This document shows, in pieces, positions 1 to 8,437 of a stretch of DNA of 64,000 bases. The number at the start of each line of letters is the position of its first letter. Positions within the stretch are counted from its first letter, which is position 1. The stretch lies in NCBI GenBank assembly GCA_965216445.1, contig OZ244166.1:1178001-1242000 (forward strand), in the 5' to 3' direction. Made by a program: the position numbers and the translations under genes. The stretch is from MA-ANB-1 sp965216445 (GTDB lineage: Bacteria; Actinomycetota; Acidimicrobiia; Spongiisociales; ZC4RG35). The notes under the pieces are model-generated. The model had not been told where the DNA came from. It saw only the letters and a program-made list of their open reading frames with translations, and searched no databases.

Positions 1-1017
1 GAGGGGATCGGCTGGATCGATCCAAAAGGTCGAACGGCCCGTTATGTGGGCGGACCCTGAGATTTGGGGAACCACAGCTTCGACGCCGGCGAATACAACG
101 TCTTCGACGGCGCTTCCCACAAAACGGCTGCCGACGATGCTTTCGACGGCGATCTCATCGCCCAAGTCAAAACTGCCTCTGGCCCTTCCGAGGGCCACGT
201 GCCCCGAAACTCCAGTGCCGGTCGGCGACCGATCAATCTCGCCGTCGGCAAACACACAGACGTTTCGGTACGTATTGGCTGAGTCCACTGGCGGTCCGTA
301 GATAACAACCCCATACAAGAAACCGAGGTCGGGCTCGACCGGATGGGTCAAGGGATGCGAGTCGGATATCGCCGCTTTCAACTGCCGACCGAGATCGACA
401 AGAGGGCCACCCTGCTCGGGCGGCCAATTCAATCCCAAGTTCTCAGCCTTGATGTACGCGTAATAGGCGCCCCCGAAGGCGATGTCGTAAGCAACTGCTC
501 CGATGCCCGGAACGTCGATCCGATTGTCGAGACTCTCAACGAACGACGGCACATTGCGGAATGAGATCTCTTCGACTGTGTCTCCGTCGACCCTGGCCAT
601 AGCGGTGACCTGTCCGGCAGGGGTGTCAATGCGCATTGTTGTCACCGGGCTCACGCGAGGGATCATCTCAGTCACCAGCGCCACCTGCGTCAGTGCGATT
701 ATTCCGTGCCCGCACATCGTTGAGAACCCATCGTTGTGCAGAAAGAGCACGCCCAGATCTGAGTCGTCTGCCACAGCCGGTGTCAGCCACGCGCCGTACA
801 TGTCGGCATGGCCCCGAGGCTCCCACATCAATGACTTTCTGAGGTCGTCGAGGTTGGCTTGGGCAAAGCTGCGTTTTTCGAGGATGGTCTCGCCTGGAAT
901 CTCAGGAAGGCCACCAGTCACAATTCGGAATGGTTCCCCGCCAGTATGCGATTCGATCGTCTCGATCTTCACCCAGTCATCCGGCGGTTGCCACGATCGA
1001 GCCCGTGCGATGTGCAT
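1..1017 (-). CDS. trans-3-hydroxy-L-proline dehydratase-like protein (proline racemase family), partial
   Basis: Proline-racemase-fold enzyme that most likely dehydrates trans-3-hydroxy-L-proline in the cytoplasm. It reads from ATG at 1017 for 339 codons and is open at the window edge; the family is usually about 330-350 residues, so only the tail is missing. The first catalytic motif MCGHG carries Cys102. The second motif DRSPTGTG has Thr266 where racemases and 4-hydroxyproline epimerases have the second Cys. A Cys/Thr pair is the known mark of the dehydratase subfamily, so I prefer that over racemase. It is divergent from the NIF3 gene with a 42-bp gap. No companion pyrroline-carboxylate reductase is visible nearby. 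Confidence 0.85.
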   Translation of the reverse strand, partial: MHIARARSWQPPDDWVKIETIESHTGGEPFRIVTGGLPEIPGETILEKRSFAQANLDDLRKSLMWEPRGHADMYGAWLTPAVADDSDLGVLFLHNDGFSTMCGHGIIALTQVALVTEMIPRVSPVTTMRIDTPAGQVTAMARVDGDTVEEISFRNVPSFVESLDNRIDVPGIGAVAYDIAFGGAYYAYIKAENLGLNWPPEQGGPLVDLGRQLKAAISDSHPLTHPVEPDLGFLYGVVIYGPPVDSANTYRNVCVFADGEIDRSPTGTGVSGHVALGRARGSFDLGDEIAVESIVGSRFVGSAVEDVVFAGVEAVVPQISGSAHITGRSTFWIDPADPL

Positions 1018-1059
1018 AGCTGAAGAGTATCTTCGCAAATCGCGATTACTCTGCCTGAG

Positions 1060-1878
1060 GTGCCAACAGTCAAAGAAATCAGCCAGCACCTGGCAGAGCG
1101 AACCCGTCCTGAAACCGCCGCCGACTGGGACCCTGTTGGTCTTCAGCTCGGTGACAACGAGGCGAGAGTCGCGTCTGTCGGGGTGTGTCATGAGGTCACC
1201 GAGGAGGTCGTGAGGCGTCTGTCGGACACGCCGGTCGACCTCCTGATCACCTACCACCCACTCTTATTCGATCCGATCAATCGGCTGGTCGCGGGGTCGT
1301 CTCCCGCCTCACGCGCCTTGCGTCTGATTCAGAACGGAACGGCCGTTCTCGTAACCCACACGGACTTTGACGCCGCTCCCGGCGGAACAGCTGATGCCCT
1401 CGCGAACCTGTTCAGCCTCCGTGACATCGAGGCGTTTGGCGGTGACCCCGAATCCGGGATTCCGCACATTGGGAGAGTCGGGGACTTCGGGCGCAACCTC
1501 GGCACTCTTGACGCCATCGCCACAGATGCCTTTGGTGTCGCTGGCCTGAGAGTTTCTGGAGATCGGGAAGGCGTTCTTGCCAAAGTTGCGGTCATTCCCG
1601 GTTCCGGATCATCGTTTATCGATGCTGCAGCTGCAGTTGCCGACGCACTGGTCACAGGCGACGTGTCGCACCACAACGCCGTTCGCGCCCTAGATCTGGG
1701 TTTGGCGATCGTCGACCCCGGACACGTGGCTACAGAACGGCCCGGAATGGTGGCTCTGGTGGCGCTGGCGGCTTCAATTCCAGATGTGGAACTGCTTGAC
1801 CTGACCGATATCGATCCTGAGACCTGGGGGACAGGGTATCTCGGTGCAGAGCGTCGCGACACCCTGCCAGTTTCCTGA
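1060..1878 (+). CDS. NIF3/YbgI family dinuclear metal centre protein
   Basis: NIF3-like (DUF34) protein of 272 residues, often annotated as GTP cyclohydrolase 1 type 2 homolog; its true role is not settled. GTG start at 1060. The metal-ligand signatures are all visible: ITYHPLLF near residue 65, THTDFD near residue 100, TGDVSHHNA near 205, and DPGHVATE near 225, which corresponds to the C-terminal H-x3-E ligand pair. The zinc-ribbon coiled-coil gene follows 44 bp downstream, a pairing common in actinobacteria, which suggests co-transcription. Confidence 0.9.
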   Translation: MPTVKEISQHLAERTRPETAADWDPVGLQLGDNEARVASVGVCHEVTEEVVRRLSDTPVDLLITYHPLLFDPINRLVAGSSPASRALRLIQNGTAVLVTHTDFDAAPGGTADALANLFSLRDIEAFGGDPESGIPHIGRVGDFGRNLGTLDAIATDAFGVAGLRVSGDREGVLAKVAVIPGSGSSFIDAAAAVADALVTGDVSHHNAVRALDLGLAIVDPGHVATERPGMVALVALAASIPDVELLDLTDIDPETWGTGYLGAERRDTLPVS

Positions 1879-1922
1879 TCAGGATCTGGTACCGGGCTGG
1901 CAACCACTAGCCTGCCACCTGC

Positions 1923-2630
1923 ATGGAAATTCCGAGCCTCGCCGACCTCCTCGACGTACAAGCGCTGGATCTTCAGATCGATCGTTTACTCGAGAACCGC
2001 CAAAATCTCCCGGAGCTGAGTCGGTACAAAGCCGTCCACGAGGCGATGGAGGCAACCCAAGGCGAACTCGATACGGCTTCCTCGTCGCTCAGGGAGCTCG
2101 AACTCGACTTCGACAAATCTGAGGGCGAGCTCGAGATGCTCGAGTCGAAGCTCAACGAACATGAGACACGTCTGTTTGCGGGTGCAATGAGTGCCCGCGA
2201 AACCGAGCACATGCGCCTGGAAGTCGAAAGTCTCAAAGGCCAACGGGACGCTATGGAGGAGAGGGTCCTGAAACTCCTGGACACAGTGGACCCGGCCCGG
2301 GCTGCTGTGAAATCCCTCCAAGAGCAGCTGGAGGCCATGTCTGCAGAGAAAGACGATCTCGAAGGCAAGATCAAGGCCGAATGGAAGAAGATTGACGCCG
2401 AGCTGGCACGCAAGGAAGAGCGCAAGGCGGAGGCTATCGCTCCGGTGCCTCCCGATCTATTGGAGCTGTACGAGAAGCTTCGCGTGACAAAAGAAGGTGT
2501 TGCAGTTGGGAAGTTCGAAGAGGGTGTCTGCGGCGGTTGCCACATGGCTCTCTCACCCGCCGAACGAGACGAAGCAATGAGTCACGACCTGCCACGTTGC
2601 GTCCACTGCCGCCGGATACTCGTGGCGTAA
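1923..2630 (+). CDS. coiled-coil zinc-ribbon protein (CT398/DUF164 type)
   Basis: Protein of 235 residues. A long charged helical segment (about residues 20-180, rich in Glu, Lys and Leu heptads) is expected to form an antiparallel coiled coil. It is followed by a C4 zinc ribbon with Cys203, Cys206, Cys226 and Cys229 (CGGC and CVHC). This architecture matches the family that contains Chlamydia CT398 and Helicobacter HP0958; in those, roles in sigma54 or flagellar control and nucleic-acid binding have been proposed, but the actinobacterial members are uncharacterised. It sits between NIF3 and a membrane protein in one apparent operon. Confidence 0.88.
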   Translation: MEIPSLADLLDVQALDLQIDRLLENRQNLPELSRYKAVHEAMEATQGELDTASSSLRELELDFDKSEGELEMLESKLNEHETRLFAGAMSARETEHMRLEVESLKGQRDAMEERVLKLLDTVDPARAAVKSLQEQLEAMSAEKDDLEGKIKAEWKKIDAELARKEERKAEAIAPVPPDLLELYEKLRVTKEGVAVGKFEEGVCGGCHMALSPAERDEAMSHDLPRCVHCRRILVA

Positions 2631-2633
2631 GGG

Positions 2634-3173
2634 ATGCTGTTTTGGCGTCTCGGTGCGACGCTGTGGCTGTTTCGTTGGATCTTTCGAGATCCCAAGGTCG
2701 ATGTTCGGTTTCTCTTCCTGGGCGTACTCGTACCCGACCTGATCGATATTCCGATTGGCACAATCTTTCTCGCCGACCGGTATTCGACCGGCGAACTGTG
2801 GGCCCACTCGTTGCTTGCGCCTACGTTGTACATGACCATCGTCCTGTTGGCCACACGTCGGGGACGGCGCCGTCGGGCGTTCATGGCGGTTGGAGTTGCC
2901 TGGCTCTTCCATCTTCTCCTGGACGGGATGTGGACCGACCCAGAAGTCTTTCTCTGGCCGTTCTTCGGGGAGATTCCGGCCGGGCCCGCCCCGTACTGGC
3001 CGCTCGCGTGGGAACGTGCTTTGTCCGACCCATGGCGATGGGTGCTCGAAGGGGTCGGAATCATGTACCTGGTCTGGCTGTGGTTCGCCCTTGGGCTGAA
3101 CATCCGAAGCCGGAGAGCGGGAACGATGTCTAGCGGGAGACTTCCCGGATACGTGAGTGAAGATGTTGGGTAG
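2634..3173 (+). CDS. membrane protein, YdjM/DUF457-like putative metal-dependent hydrolase
   Basis: Hydrophobic protein of 179 residues starting at ATG 2634, three bases after the zinc-ribbon stop. About four membrane segments are visible. PDLID (near 35), WAHSLL (near 60) and the FHLLLDGMW segment (near 97) place Asp and His residues in a pattern like the YdjM/DUF457 'inner membrane metal-dependent hydrolase' group. The similarity is to the motif spacing only, and activity is unproven for the whole family. The last codons overlap the next gene. Confidence 0.6.
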   Translation: MLFWRLGATLWLFRWIFRDPKVDVRFLFLGVLVPDLIDIPIGTIFLADRYSTGELWAHSLLAPTLYMTIVLLATRRGRRRRAFMAVGVAWLFHLLLDGMWTDPEVFLWPFFGEIPAGPAPYWPLAWERALSDPWRWVLEGVGIMYLVWLWFALGLNIRSRRAGTMSSGRLPGYVSEDVG

Positions 3174-3831
3174 AGCCCTATTGGTATTGGCCGTGGTCTT
3201 CGCCATTGGCGCCTGCTCGGGTGGCGGTGATGGATCGGACGAGAATCCCTCGGCAGGTCCGGGTGCATCCAGCGCAGAGGCAGCGGTGTCAGACCTGTTG
3301 GTGTTTTTGACTGAGGGTGACTTCAACGGCGCGGTTTCGCTGGCCATACCGGGCCAGGCTGCGCTTGCTTCGCTGGCTGAAGGGGCTTCGGACGAAGAGG
3401 TCGCCTCGTCGCTACGGGACAACGACGGTTTGATCGCTGCCAACTTCTGGTCGGGTTTTGCGCAGAGTGTCGCCGACTTCCTGGCACCTGGAGTCGATGT
3501 TGTCGGTTCCGACTCGAGCACCGTCGAGGGTGTCGCCTTCGAGGTGGTTGACGTGATGACAGCAGGCGGAGTGACCCGTCAGCTGACCACTCGAGATGTC
3601 GATGGCTACCGAATCGACATCTTCGCCACATTCGGACCGGGCCTTGCGAGTCGCCTCTATCCCCAGGTTGAACGGTTGCAGTCGTCGCCAACCGAAGACG
3701 CTGAACTCATATTGGCCGGCCTGCGCGACCAGGTCCCATCGCTGGCTATGGCGGCACAAACCCCAGATCTGGCGCCGAATGTTGTCCAGGACATCATCCA
3801 GCTGATCGAGTTGATAACCCGCGTCAGCTAG
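3157..3831 (+). CDS. putative lipoprotein of unknown function
   Basis: Protein of 224 residues with a signal peptide and lipobox (hydrophobic stretch then IGACSG, Cys20), so it is expected to be an acylated, externally exposed lipoprotein. The start is GTG 3157 (ATG 3163 is an alternative); both lie inside the end of the preceding gene, which suggests translational coupling. The mature part is acidic, begins with a Gly/Ser/Ala-rich linker and shows no family I can name. Its stop faces the stop of the next, convergent gene 11 bases away. Confidence 0.75.
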   Translation: MKMLGRALLVLAVVFAIGACSGGGDGSDENPSAGPGASSAEAAVSDLLVFLTEGDFNGAVSLAIPGQAALASLAEGASDEEVASSLRDNDGLIAANFWSGFAQSVADFLAPGVDVVGSDSSTVEGVAFEVVDVMTAGGVTRQLTTRDVDGYRIDIFATFGPGLASRLYPQVERLQSSPTEDAELILAGLRDQVPSLAMAAQTPDLAPNVVQDIIQLIELITRVS

Positions 3832-3842
3832 GCGACAAGCTG

Positions 3843-5522
3843 CTACTGGTAGCTCACAAAAACGGGCACCGGATCTTTGCCCATGGTGTGTTCGGGGCTC
3901 GGGGTGGGGGAGTCCTCGTCGAAGAAATTCTTCCATCCCCACTCCCAGTGGTCGTCCTCGGTCCCTTGAGTAAGGAAGGCGTAGGTGGTGTCCTTGGTGT
4001 CGATGGGGCCCTGTCCATCCATCTGAATGACCATCTGGAGCTCGGGACGCTCCTTGAGGGTGGATCTGTTCTCGATCATGAAATCCCGAAACTGGTGAAC
4101 AATCAGCATCTTCTGGGGCAATCCGTTGTCACGCACCAGGTCAGCGAGCCAGTCGACCACGAGATTCACCTCTGACGCATCCACCCGGCCGATCTGGCGC
4201 AGGTGGAACTCATCGGGTCCGAGCCTCCATTCCGGGTCGAGAGCCAGCCCCACGTTGGGAAGTAGGAGGAGCTCCTCGTACTGCATCGCCTGGGAGAGGA
4301 AGTCCTCACGGCCCGGTTGGAGGTCGAGGATTACGTAGCCCCCCTGCTCGGTCGCCACATCGATCCACTCGGTGAACGTGGATACCGGCCATTCGAAGCT
4401 GTAATCACCGTCATCTGTCGCGTCGGCAGCGGCGACGGTTGCCATGACTTCGAACGTAGGAATTGCCTGGTACCCATCGGCTTCGTAGGCAGTGAGGAAA
4501 GGTTCCATACGATCCAGTGTCTCCTGTGGCCCTTGTTCGCCCAGTACACCCAGAGCTGAGGTCGTCGGATGCCCGTAAAAGGCGACATATCGTTTTGGCT
4601 GGTCGTCGCCGAGTATGGAAAAGCCGCCTCCTGGCAGCTGGTTGCCGTTGAGCAGCACGGCAAGTTCCCATTCGCTTTGGTCTGGTGTTGAGCCAACAAA
4701 ACGGAGTTCTTCGCTGCTGCGACCGCTCAGAGCGGTACCCACCTCCGGGTACCCCAAGATATCGGCTGAATCCACGGCTATGGCCTGAGCGTCGACCGCG
4801 TGCCCGGTGGCAGCCGCCACCAAGATCGTCACCGGGTCGAGAGCATCAACAAGCCAGACGAAGTCGGCTTCGGACGAGGTTGCGAGGCCCGACACAATCT
4901 CACTTGGAGCCAACAGCGGGTCGGCCGGCGGTTCGGATCCCGGAGGTGCAGTCTGGGGAAGAACCACTCGACTCCCCGATGTGATGGCACGCACCGTTTC
5001 GACGATGGTGGAGGCGTCAGGCGTTGCCGGGAGTCTGATTTCCTCAACCGTGCCCAGTGCCAAGGCTGCCGCGGCGACAGCTTGGGCGACGTCATATCGC
5101 GTGACATCGGATTCGGGGGGCAGGGTCACCTCGAGATCACCGACGATTCGTACATGCAGCGGCTTCAGTCGACCTATCTCGGCCGCAAGCTGAGCGTGGG
5201 GGAGGAGGAGGGGCCCGCGCAGGGCTGCTGCAAGCTGCGCTCCGGCTGCTAGCTCGTTGATGTCTCCGGGGGAGGCGACCACCACCTCGTCTGCACATAC
5301 GAACGACTCGCCGCTGAGGAACAATGCGTCCGTCTCGGGGGCTCCTGTTGCAACCGAGTTGGTGCTCCCGGTGAATTGAACACAGTCTCTAGTCGGAGGA
5401 TCCGTCGATGTCGGCGCCGTCGAGGTCCCGCCGGTTCCGCCCGCGGTTGTGTTGACCGGGTCAGCAGGTTGGCAAGCCGTCAGGATCGTGGCCAAGACGA
5501 ATAGGCGCGCGAGATTTCTCAT
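3843..5522 (-). CDS. large lipoprotein with cell-wall-binding-repeat-like N-terminus
   Basis: Protein of 559 residues with a clear lipoprotein signal (LATILTACQ, Cys17) followed by a Thr/Gly/Pro-rich linker. Residues roughly 65-350 contain repeated patterns of the type 'vvVASPGD...LAAALRGPLLL...RIVGD', which resemble cell wall binding repeat 2 (CWB2) modules of Gram-positive surface proteins. The C-terminal about 220 residues (from VAFYGHP) have alternating beta/alpha texture and a run of conserved-looking Asp, Glu and His residues, but I do not recognise the domain. It is probably a surface-anchored protein; function unknown. Confidence 0.6.
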   Translation of the reverse strand: MRNLARLFVLATILTACQPADPVNTTAGGTGGTSTAPTSTDPPTRDCVQFTGSTNSVATGAPETDALFLSGESFVCADEVVVASPGDINELAAGAQLAAALRGPLLLPHAQLAAEIGRLKPLHVRIVGDLEVTLPPESDVTRYDVAQAVAAAALALGTVEEIRLPATPDASTIVETVRAITSGSRVVLPQTAPPGSEPPADPLLAPSEIVSGLATSSEADFVWLVDALDPVTILVAAATGHAVDAQAIAVDSADILGYPEVGTALSGRSSEELRFVGSTPDQSEWELAVLLNGNQLPGGGFSILGDDQPKRYVAFYGHPTTSALGVLGEQGPQETLDRMEPFLTAYEADGYQAIPTFEVMATVAAADATDDGDYSFEWPVSTFTEWIDVATEQGGYVILDLQPGREDFLSQAMQYEELLLLPNVGLALDPEWRLGPDEFHLRQIGRVDASEVNLVVDWLADLVRDNGLPQKMLIVHQFRDFMIENRSTLKERPELQMVIQMDGQGPIDTKDTTYAFLTQGTEDDHWEWGWKNFFDEDSPTPSPEHTMGKDPVPVFVSYQ

Positions 5523-5585
5523 GGTTTTCAGGGTGGACCAGAGAATAATCCCTCACAGGGAAGAATTCGGGGCTATCGGGGTGGA

Positions 5586-6269
5586 TCAGAACAGCGTTTC
5601 GGGCTCGGAAGGGTCCCGCAGTTCGCTGTCGTTGTTTTTCACCGAGTTGACCCGTCGTGAGACTGGGTGTTCCATCAGAAGGTCAGAGTCGATCGGTTGC
5701 AGCAAGCCGAGTGCTGTTTCGGGGTCGGTGAGCTCGCGATCCAGCCAGGCATCCCATGTTTCGTTCTTGAGGATCACCGGCATGCGATGGTGGATGTCTG
5801 TGATTGGACCGGATGCTTCGGTCGTCAAGATGGAACACGTTCGCTCCCATTCTTGAGTCTCTTCGTTCATCCGTGCCGCCCAAATCCCGGCGAAGACCAT
5901 CGGATGTCCGTCCGCCCTGTAGATCCAGTGAGGTGTTCGACCGGACTCGGCCGGCTCCCACTCGTAAAAGCCGTCCGATGGGATCAAACACCGTTTTCTG
6001 GCGAAGGAATCCCGGAACATTGGTGCGGTGGCAACGGTTTCCGATCGCGCGTTGATTTGTATTTGGCGCGTGTCCTTCGCCCAGTGCGGCACCAGCCCCC
6101 ATTTCATCGATCCCAGAGCACGGGTGTCGTTGTGTTCTGCCACCACGTAGATTCGGTCGGTTGGCGCGACATTCCAACTGGCTTCGATGGCGTTTGTCTC
6201 GACATCGTCCACGCCGAAGTACTCGGCGTAGAAGTCGAGATCGCCTGTGATCGAAAACCTGCCGCACAT
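5586..6269 (-). CDS. yedK: SOS response-associated peptidase family protein (SRAP, HMCES/YedK)
   Basis: Protein of 227 residues that recognises abasic sites in single-stranded DNA and forms a covalent thiazolidine crosslink through its N-terminal cysteine. All signature residues are present: MCGRF with Cys2 (exposed after Met removal), Asn73 in the INARSE motif, Glu103 in GFYEWE and His161 in HHRMPVIL. Length matches the family. The globin gene ends 3 bp upstream in the same orientation. No LexA box was recognised nearby. Confidence 0.95.
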   Translation of the reverse strand: MCGRFSITGDLDFYAEYFGVDDVETNAIEASWNVAPTDRIYVVAEHNDTRALGSMKWGLVPHWAKDTRQIQINARSETVATAPMFRDSFARKRCLIPSDGFYEWEPAESGRTPHWIYRADGHPMVFAGIWAARMNEETQEWERTCSILTTEASGPITDIHHRMPVILKNETWDAWLDRELTDPETALGLLQPIDSDLLMEHPVSRRVNSVKNNDSELRDPSEPETLF

Positions 6270-6272
6270 TCT

Positions 6273-6695
6273 TCAGGAAGCGGGTTGATTTCGGAGGTGG
6301 AGGGCCGATTCACGGAACTTCTCTGTCAAAAACCGCTGCAGCTGTTCGGGTAGGTCGACAGCCGTCATCGCCTCGTCCATGCACCTCATCCACTCTTCGG
6401 CCTCGACGTCGCCGATGGAAAACGGAAGGTGTCGCATCCTCAGCCGGGGGTGACCCCGCTTTGAGATGTACAGCGGTGGGCCACCCAGCCAGCCCACAAG
6501 GAATTCGTAGAGCTTGGTTCGCGACGTGGAGGTGTTGGCTGGCAGCATTTCTCGAAGTCGGGGCGAATCGGCCTCAACAATGTCGTAGAACCGGTCGGTC
6601 AGCTCTCGCACCTGGCTTGCTCCGCCGATCTCCCCAAAAGGGGTGTCGGCATCCCCCCAGGGGTGTCTGGTCTCGAACGCAGGTGATGGCTTCAT
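6273..6695 (-). CDS. glbO: group II (trHbO-like) truncated haemoglobin
   Basis: Heme globin of 140 residues. The HPRLRMRHLPF motif supplies the proximal His89, Tyr37 (RFYDIV) is the likely B10 distal residue, and Trp102 is the G8 tryptophan typical of group II. Such proteins bind O2 or NO and are implicated in oxygen chemistry near the membrane in mycobacteria. It starts at ATG 6695 and is followed by the SRAP gene with a 3-bp gap, so the two are probably co-transcribed. Confidence 0.88.
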   Translation of the reverse strand: MKPSPAFETRHPWGDADTPFGEIGGASQVRELTDRFYDIVEADSPRLREMLPANTSTSRTKLYEFLVGWLGGPPLYISKRGHPRLRMRHLPFSIGDVEAEEWMRCMDEAMTAVDLPEQLQRFLTEKFRESALHLRNQPAS

Positions 6696-6784
6696 CAGCC
6701 CTGATTATCTCAACTATCTCGCTCATTGCGAAGTGGCCGCTCTGGTGGAGGGCACGACTATCTTGACGCTGTGAGACATGTTTC

Positions 6785-7177
6785 GTGGGTCGTGGCCAGA
6801 TGCTTGCCGCGCTGAGCATCCCAGCGGTTATTGCTGGTGTCGCATCGAGCGGTCTTGCCGCCACGATCGTGGGCCTGGCGGTCGGCGGTGTTTTGTCTGT
6901 GGTTGGGGTCGGAAACGGCGCCAACATTGGTTTGATATTGGGCGTCGTGAGTGGCCTTTTTGCCGGTGGTTGGGTGGCGGGACGGCTGGCTATCCACTCA
7001 GAACGGTTTCACGGGGCAATCTCGGGGCTCCTCTTCGGAGGCATCTTGATCCTGTTGGCAAGCCTCTCGTCTACATCCGCATCGATATTCAACGTTCTTG
7101 TTCTGGCGCTGGTCTCGATCCTGTTCGGGGGATTTGGCGGCGTTGTGGGTGGTCGTCGGTCTCCGGCCGAGACGTAG
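6785..7177 (+). CDS. small multi-pass membrane protein
   Basis: Protein of 130 residues from a GTG start at 6785, with four hydrophobic segments rich in Gly, Ala, Val and Ile and a short positively charged end. Glycine-rich helices resemble the TIGR04086/DUF3792-like family of small membrane proteins, but I cannot assign it. It ends just before the rnpB promoter. Confidence 0.65.
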   Translation: MGRGQMLAALSIPAVIAGVASSGLAATIVGLAVGGVLSVVGVGNGANIGLILGVVSGLFAGGWVAGRLAIHSERFHGAISGLLFGGILILLASLSSTSASIFNVLVLALVSILFGGFGGVVGGRRSPAET

Positions 7178-7188
7178 CTCGACGCTAC

Positions 7189-7194
7189 TAAAAT
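7189..7194 (+). promoter_or_regulatory. probable -10 element of rnpB
   Basis: TAAAAT at 7189-7194 matches the TATAAT consensus at five of six positions and ends 6 bases before the first base of the P1 helix of rnpB, the expected distance to a start site. I could not find a convincing -35 element. Confidence 0.5.
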
Positions 7195-7200
7195 GCTGTT

Positions 7201-7543
7201 GCGAGTTCGTCGGACGGCCGCGGCGTGGGGATCCCCCAGGTCGAGGAAAGTCCGGACTCCACAGGGCATGGTGCTGGGTAACACCCAGGCGGGGTGACCC
7301 GACGGAAAGTGCAGCAGAAAGCAAACCGCCGATGGTCTTTGGACACAGGCAAGGGTGAAAAGGTGGTGTAAGAGACCACCAGCACTTCGGGTGACCGGAG
7401 TGGCTTGTAAACCCCACCAGGAGCAAGGCCAAGCAGGGATTGATGGCCCGTCGATATCCCGGGTAGGCCGCATGAGCTGACTGGTAACAGTCCGCCAAGA
7501 TGGATGGTCGTCGCAACAGAATCCGGCTTATAGACGAACTCGC
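7201..7543 (+). ncRNA. rnpB: RNase P RNA (bacterial type A)
   Basis: Catalytic RNA that trims the 5' ends of pre-tRNAs. The ends pair as helix P1: 7201-7211 (GCGAGTTCGTC) is the exact complement of 7533-7543. The universal 5' core block GAGGAAAGTCCGGACTCC lies near 7243-7260 and the matching 3' core block ACAGAATCCGGCTTAT at 7516-7531, which together form the P4 region. About 343 nt is the usual size for actinobacterial type A RNA. A strong terminator follows at once. Confidence 0.97.
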
Positions 7544-7552
7544 ACTCGTGAA

Positions 7553-7579
7553 GAAGGCCCCCGATTGTCGGGGGCCTTC
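7553..7579 (+). terminator. rho-independent-like terminator of rnpB
   Basis: Perfect GC-rich hairpin: GAAGGCCCCCGA pairs with TCGGGGGCCTTC around a 3-base loop, starting ten bases after the P1 helix of rnpB. The following bases are only weakly T-rich, as is common in high-GC actinobacteria. Confidence 0.8.
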
Positions 7580-7703
7580 GCCTTGTCTTCTCCACGTTCC
7601 AAAATCCGGCGAATCTACGTTGTCGGCCAATAGCCTGAGGGTGTCCGGAAACCTTTTCCAACCGGAGCAGGTCGAATCCGTGGCTTCAAAGGAGGAGTTG
7701 ACG

Positions 7704-8351
7704 TTGGTTATCAACAAATATCTGGCCGAATTCATGGGGACTTTGATCCTCGTGTTCGGCGGTTCGATGGGGATTCTGGCCGTCGGTGGTGCCAATGGCG
7801 CCGCCGAAATGTTGGCCATTTCCCTGGCATTCGGTATGGCCCTGTTGGCAGGGATTTGGGCACTCGGACATGTCTCTGGTGCTCACTTCAATCCCGCTGT
7901 CACCTTGAGCATGCTCCTAGACGGGCGAATCGGCGTTAGTGACGCAATCGGCTACTGGGTGGGACAGTTCGCCGGTGCAGCGGTAGCGTCGCTTCTGGTG
8001 GCGGGAGCCTCATCCACCGACATCGTTGCCGGCACCATGACGACGTTTACGGATCAGGGGACGGCGATTCTGATGGAGATCGCACTAACCGCGATATTCG
8101 TGTGGGTGATCATGGCGGTTACCAAAACTGGTGCGAACGCAGCCCCGGCCGCAATTGCCCTCACCCTGGTTGGTGTCCATCTTTCGGGTATCCCATTCTC
8201 AGGAGCGTCAGTCAACCCGGCGCGTTCGTTCGGACCTGCTGTGGTCTCGGGGAACTTCGCTGACTTGTGGGTATACCTCGTGTTCCCGTTGGTCGGTGCT
8301 TTGGTGGCCTTCGGCCTATACCGGCTTTTCCCGGCGCCGGACGAAGCCTGA
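7704..8351 (+). CDS. aqpZ: MIP family channel (aquaporin)
   Basis: Water or small-solute channel of 215 residues with six membrane helices and both half-helix NPA motifs: HFNPAVTL in loop B and SVNPARSFGP in loop E. The reading frame is open far upstream through rnpB and its terminator, so the start must be later. I choose TTG 7704 because AAAGGAGG sits at 7688-7695, eight bases before it, and translation then begins LVINKYLAEFMG, the usual family N-terminus. GTG 7680 is the alternative but has no ribosome site. The arginine after the second NPA fits a water-selective AqpZ type; glycerol transport is not excluded. Confidence 0.9.
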   Translation: MVINKYLAEFMGTLILVFGGSMGILAVGGANGAAEMLAISLAFGMALLAGIWALGHVSGAHFNPAVTLSMLLDGRIGVSDAIGYWVGQFAGAAVASLLVAGASSTDIVAGTMTTFTDQGTAILMEIALTAIFVWVIMAVTKTGANAAPAAIALTLVGVHLSGIPFSGASVNPARSFGPAVVSGNFADLWVYLVFPLVGALVAFGLYRLFPAPDEA

Positions 8352-8376
8352 AAGTCGACGTCAGGACCTAATCGAG

Positions 8377-8404
8377 AAACGGCCCGCTTCGGCGGGCCGT
8401 TTCT
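8377..8404. terminator. bidirectional hairpin terminator between aquaporin and cyclotransferase genes
   Basis: Perfect 11-bp stem: AAACGGCCCGC at 8377-8387 pairs with 8392-8402 around a TTCG tetraloop. The stem has A on one flank and T on the other, so it can end transcription from both convergent genes. Confidence 0.85.
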
Positions 8405-8437
8405 TCAAAGCACTTGTGCTTCTTGCGTTGCGCCCGG

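Noticed and set aside
1..1017. Proline racemase or 4-hydroxyproline epimerase
   Set aside because: The second catalytic residue is Thr266, not Cys, which fits the 3-hydroxyproline dehydratase subgroup.
503..1213. A 236-residue plus-strand frame
   Set aside because: It is antisense to the dehydratase gene and has no motif; the minus-strand product shows full family signatures.
2553..3521. A 322-residue minus-strand frame
   Set aside because: Antisense shadow of the membrane protein and lipoprotein genes, low-complexity and without motif.
7500..7703. N-terminal extension of the aquaporin
   Set aside because: The region contains the end of rnpB and its terminator; a strong ribosome site points to TTG 7704.
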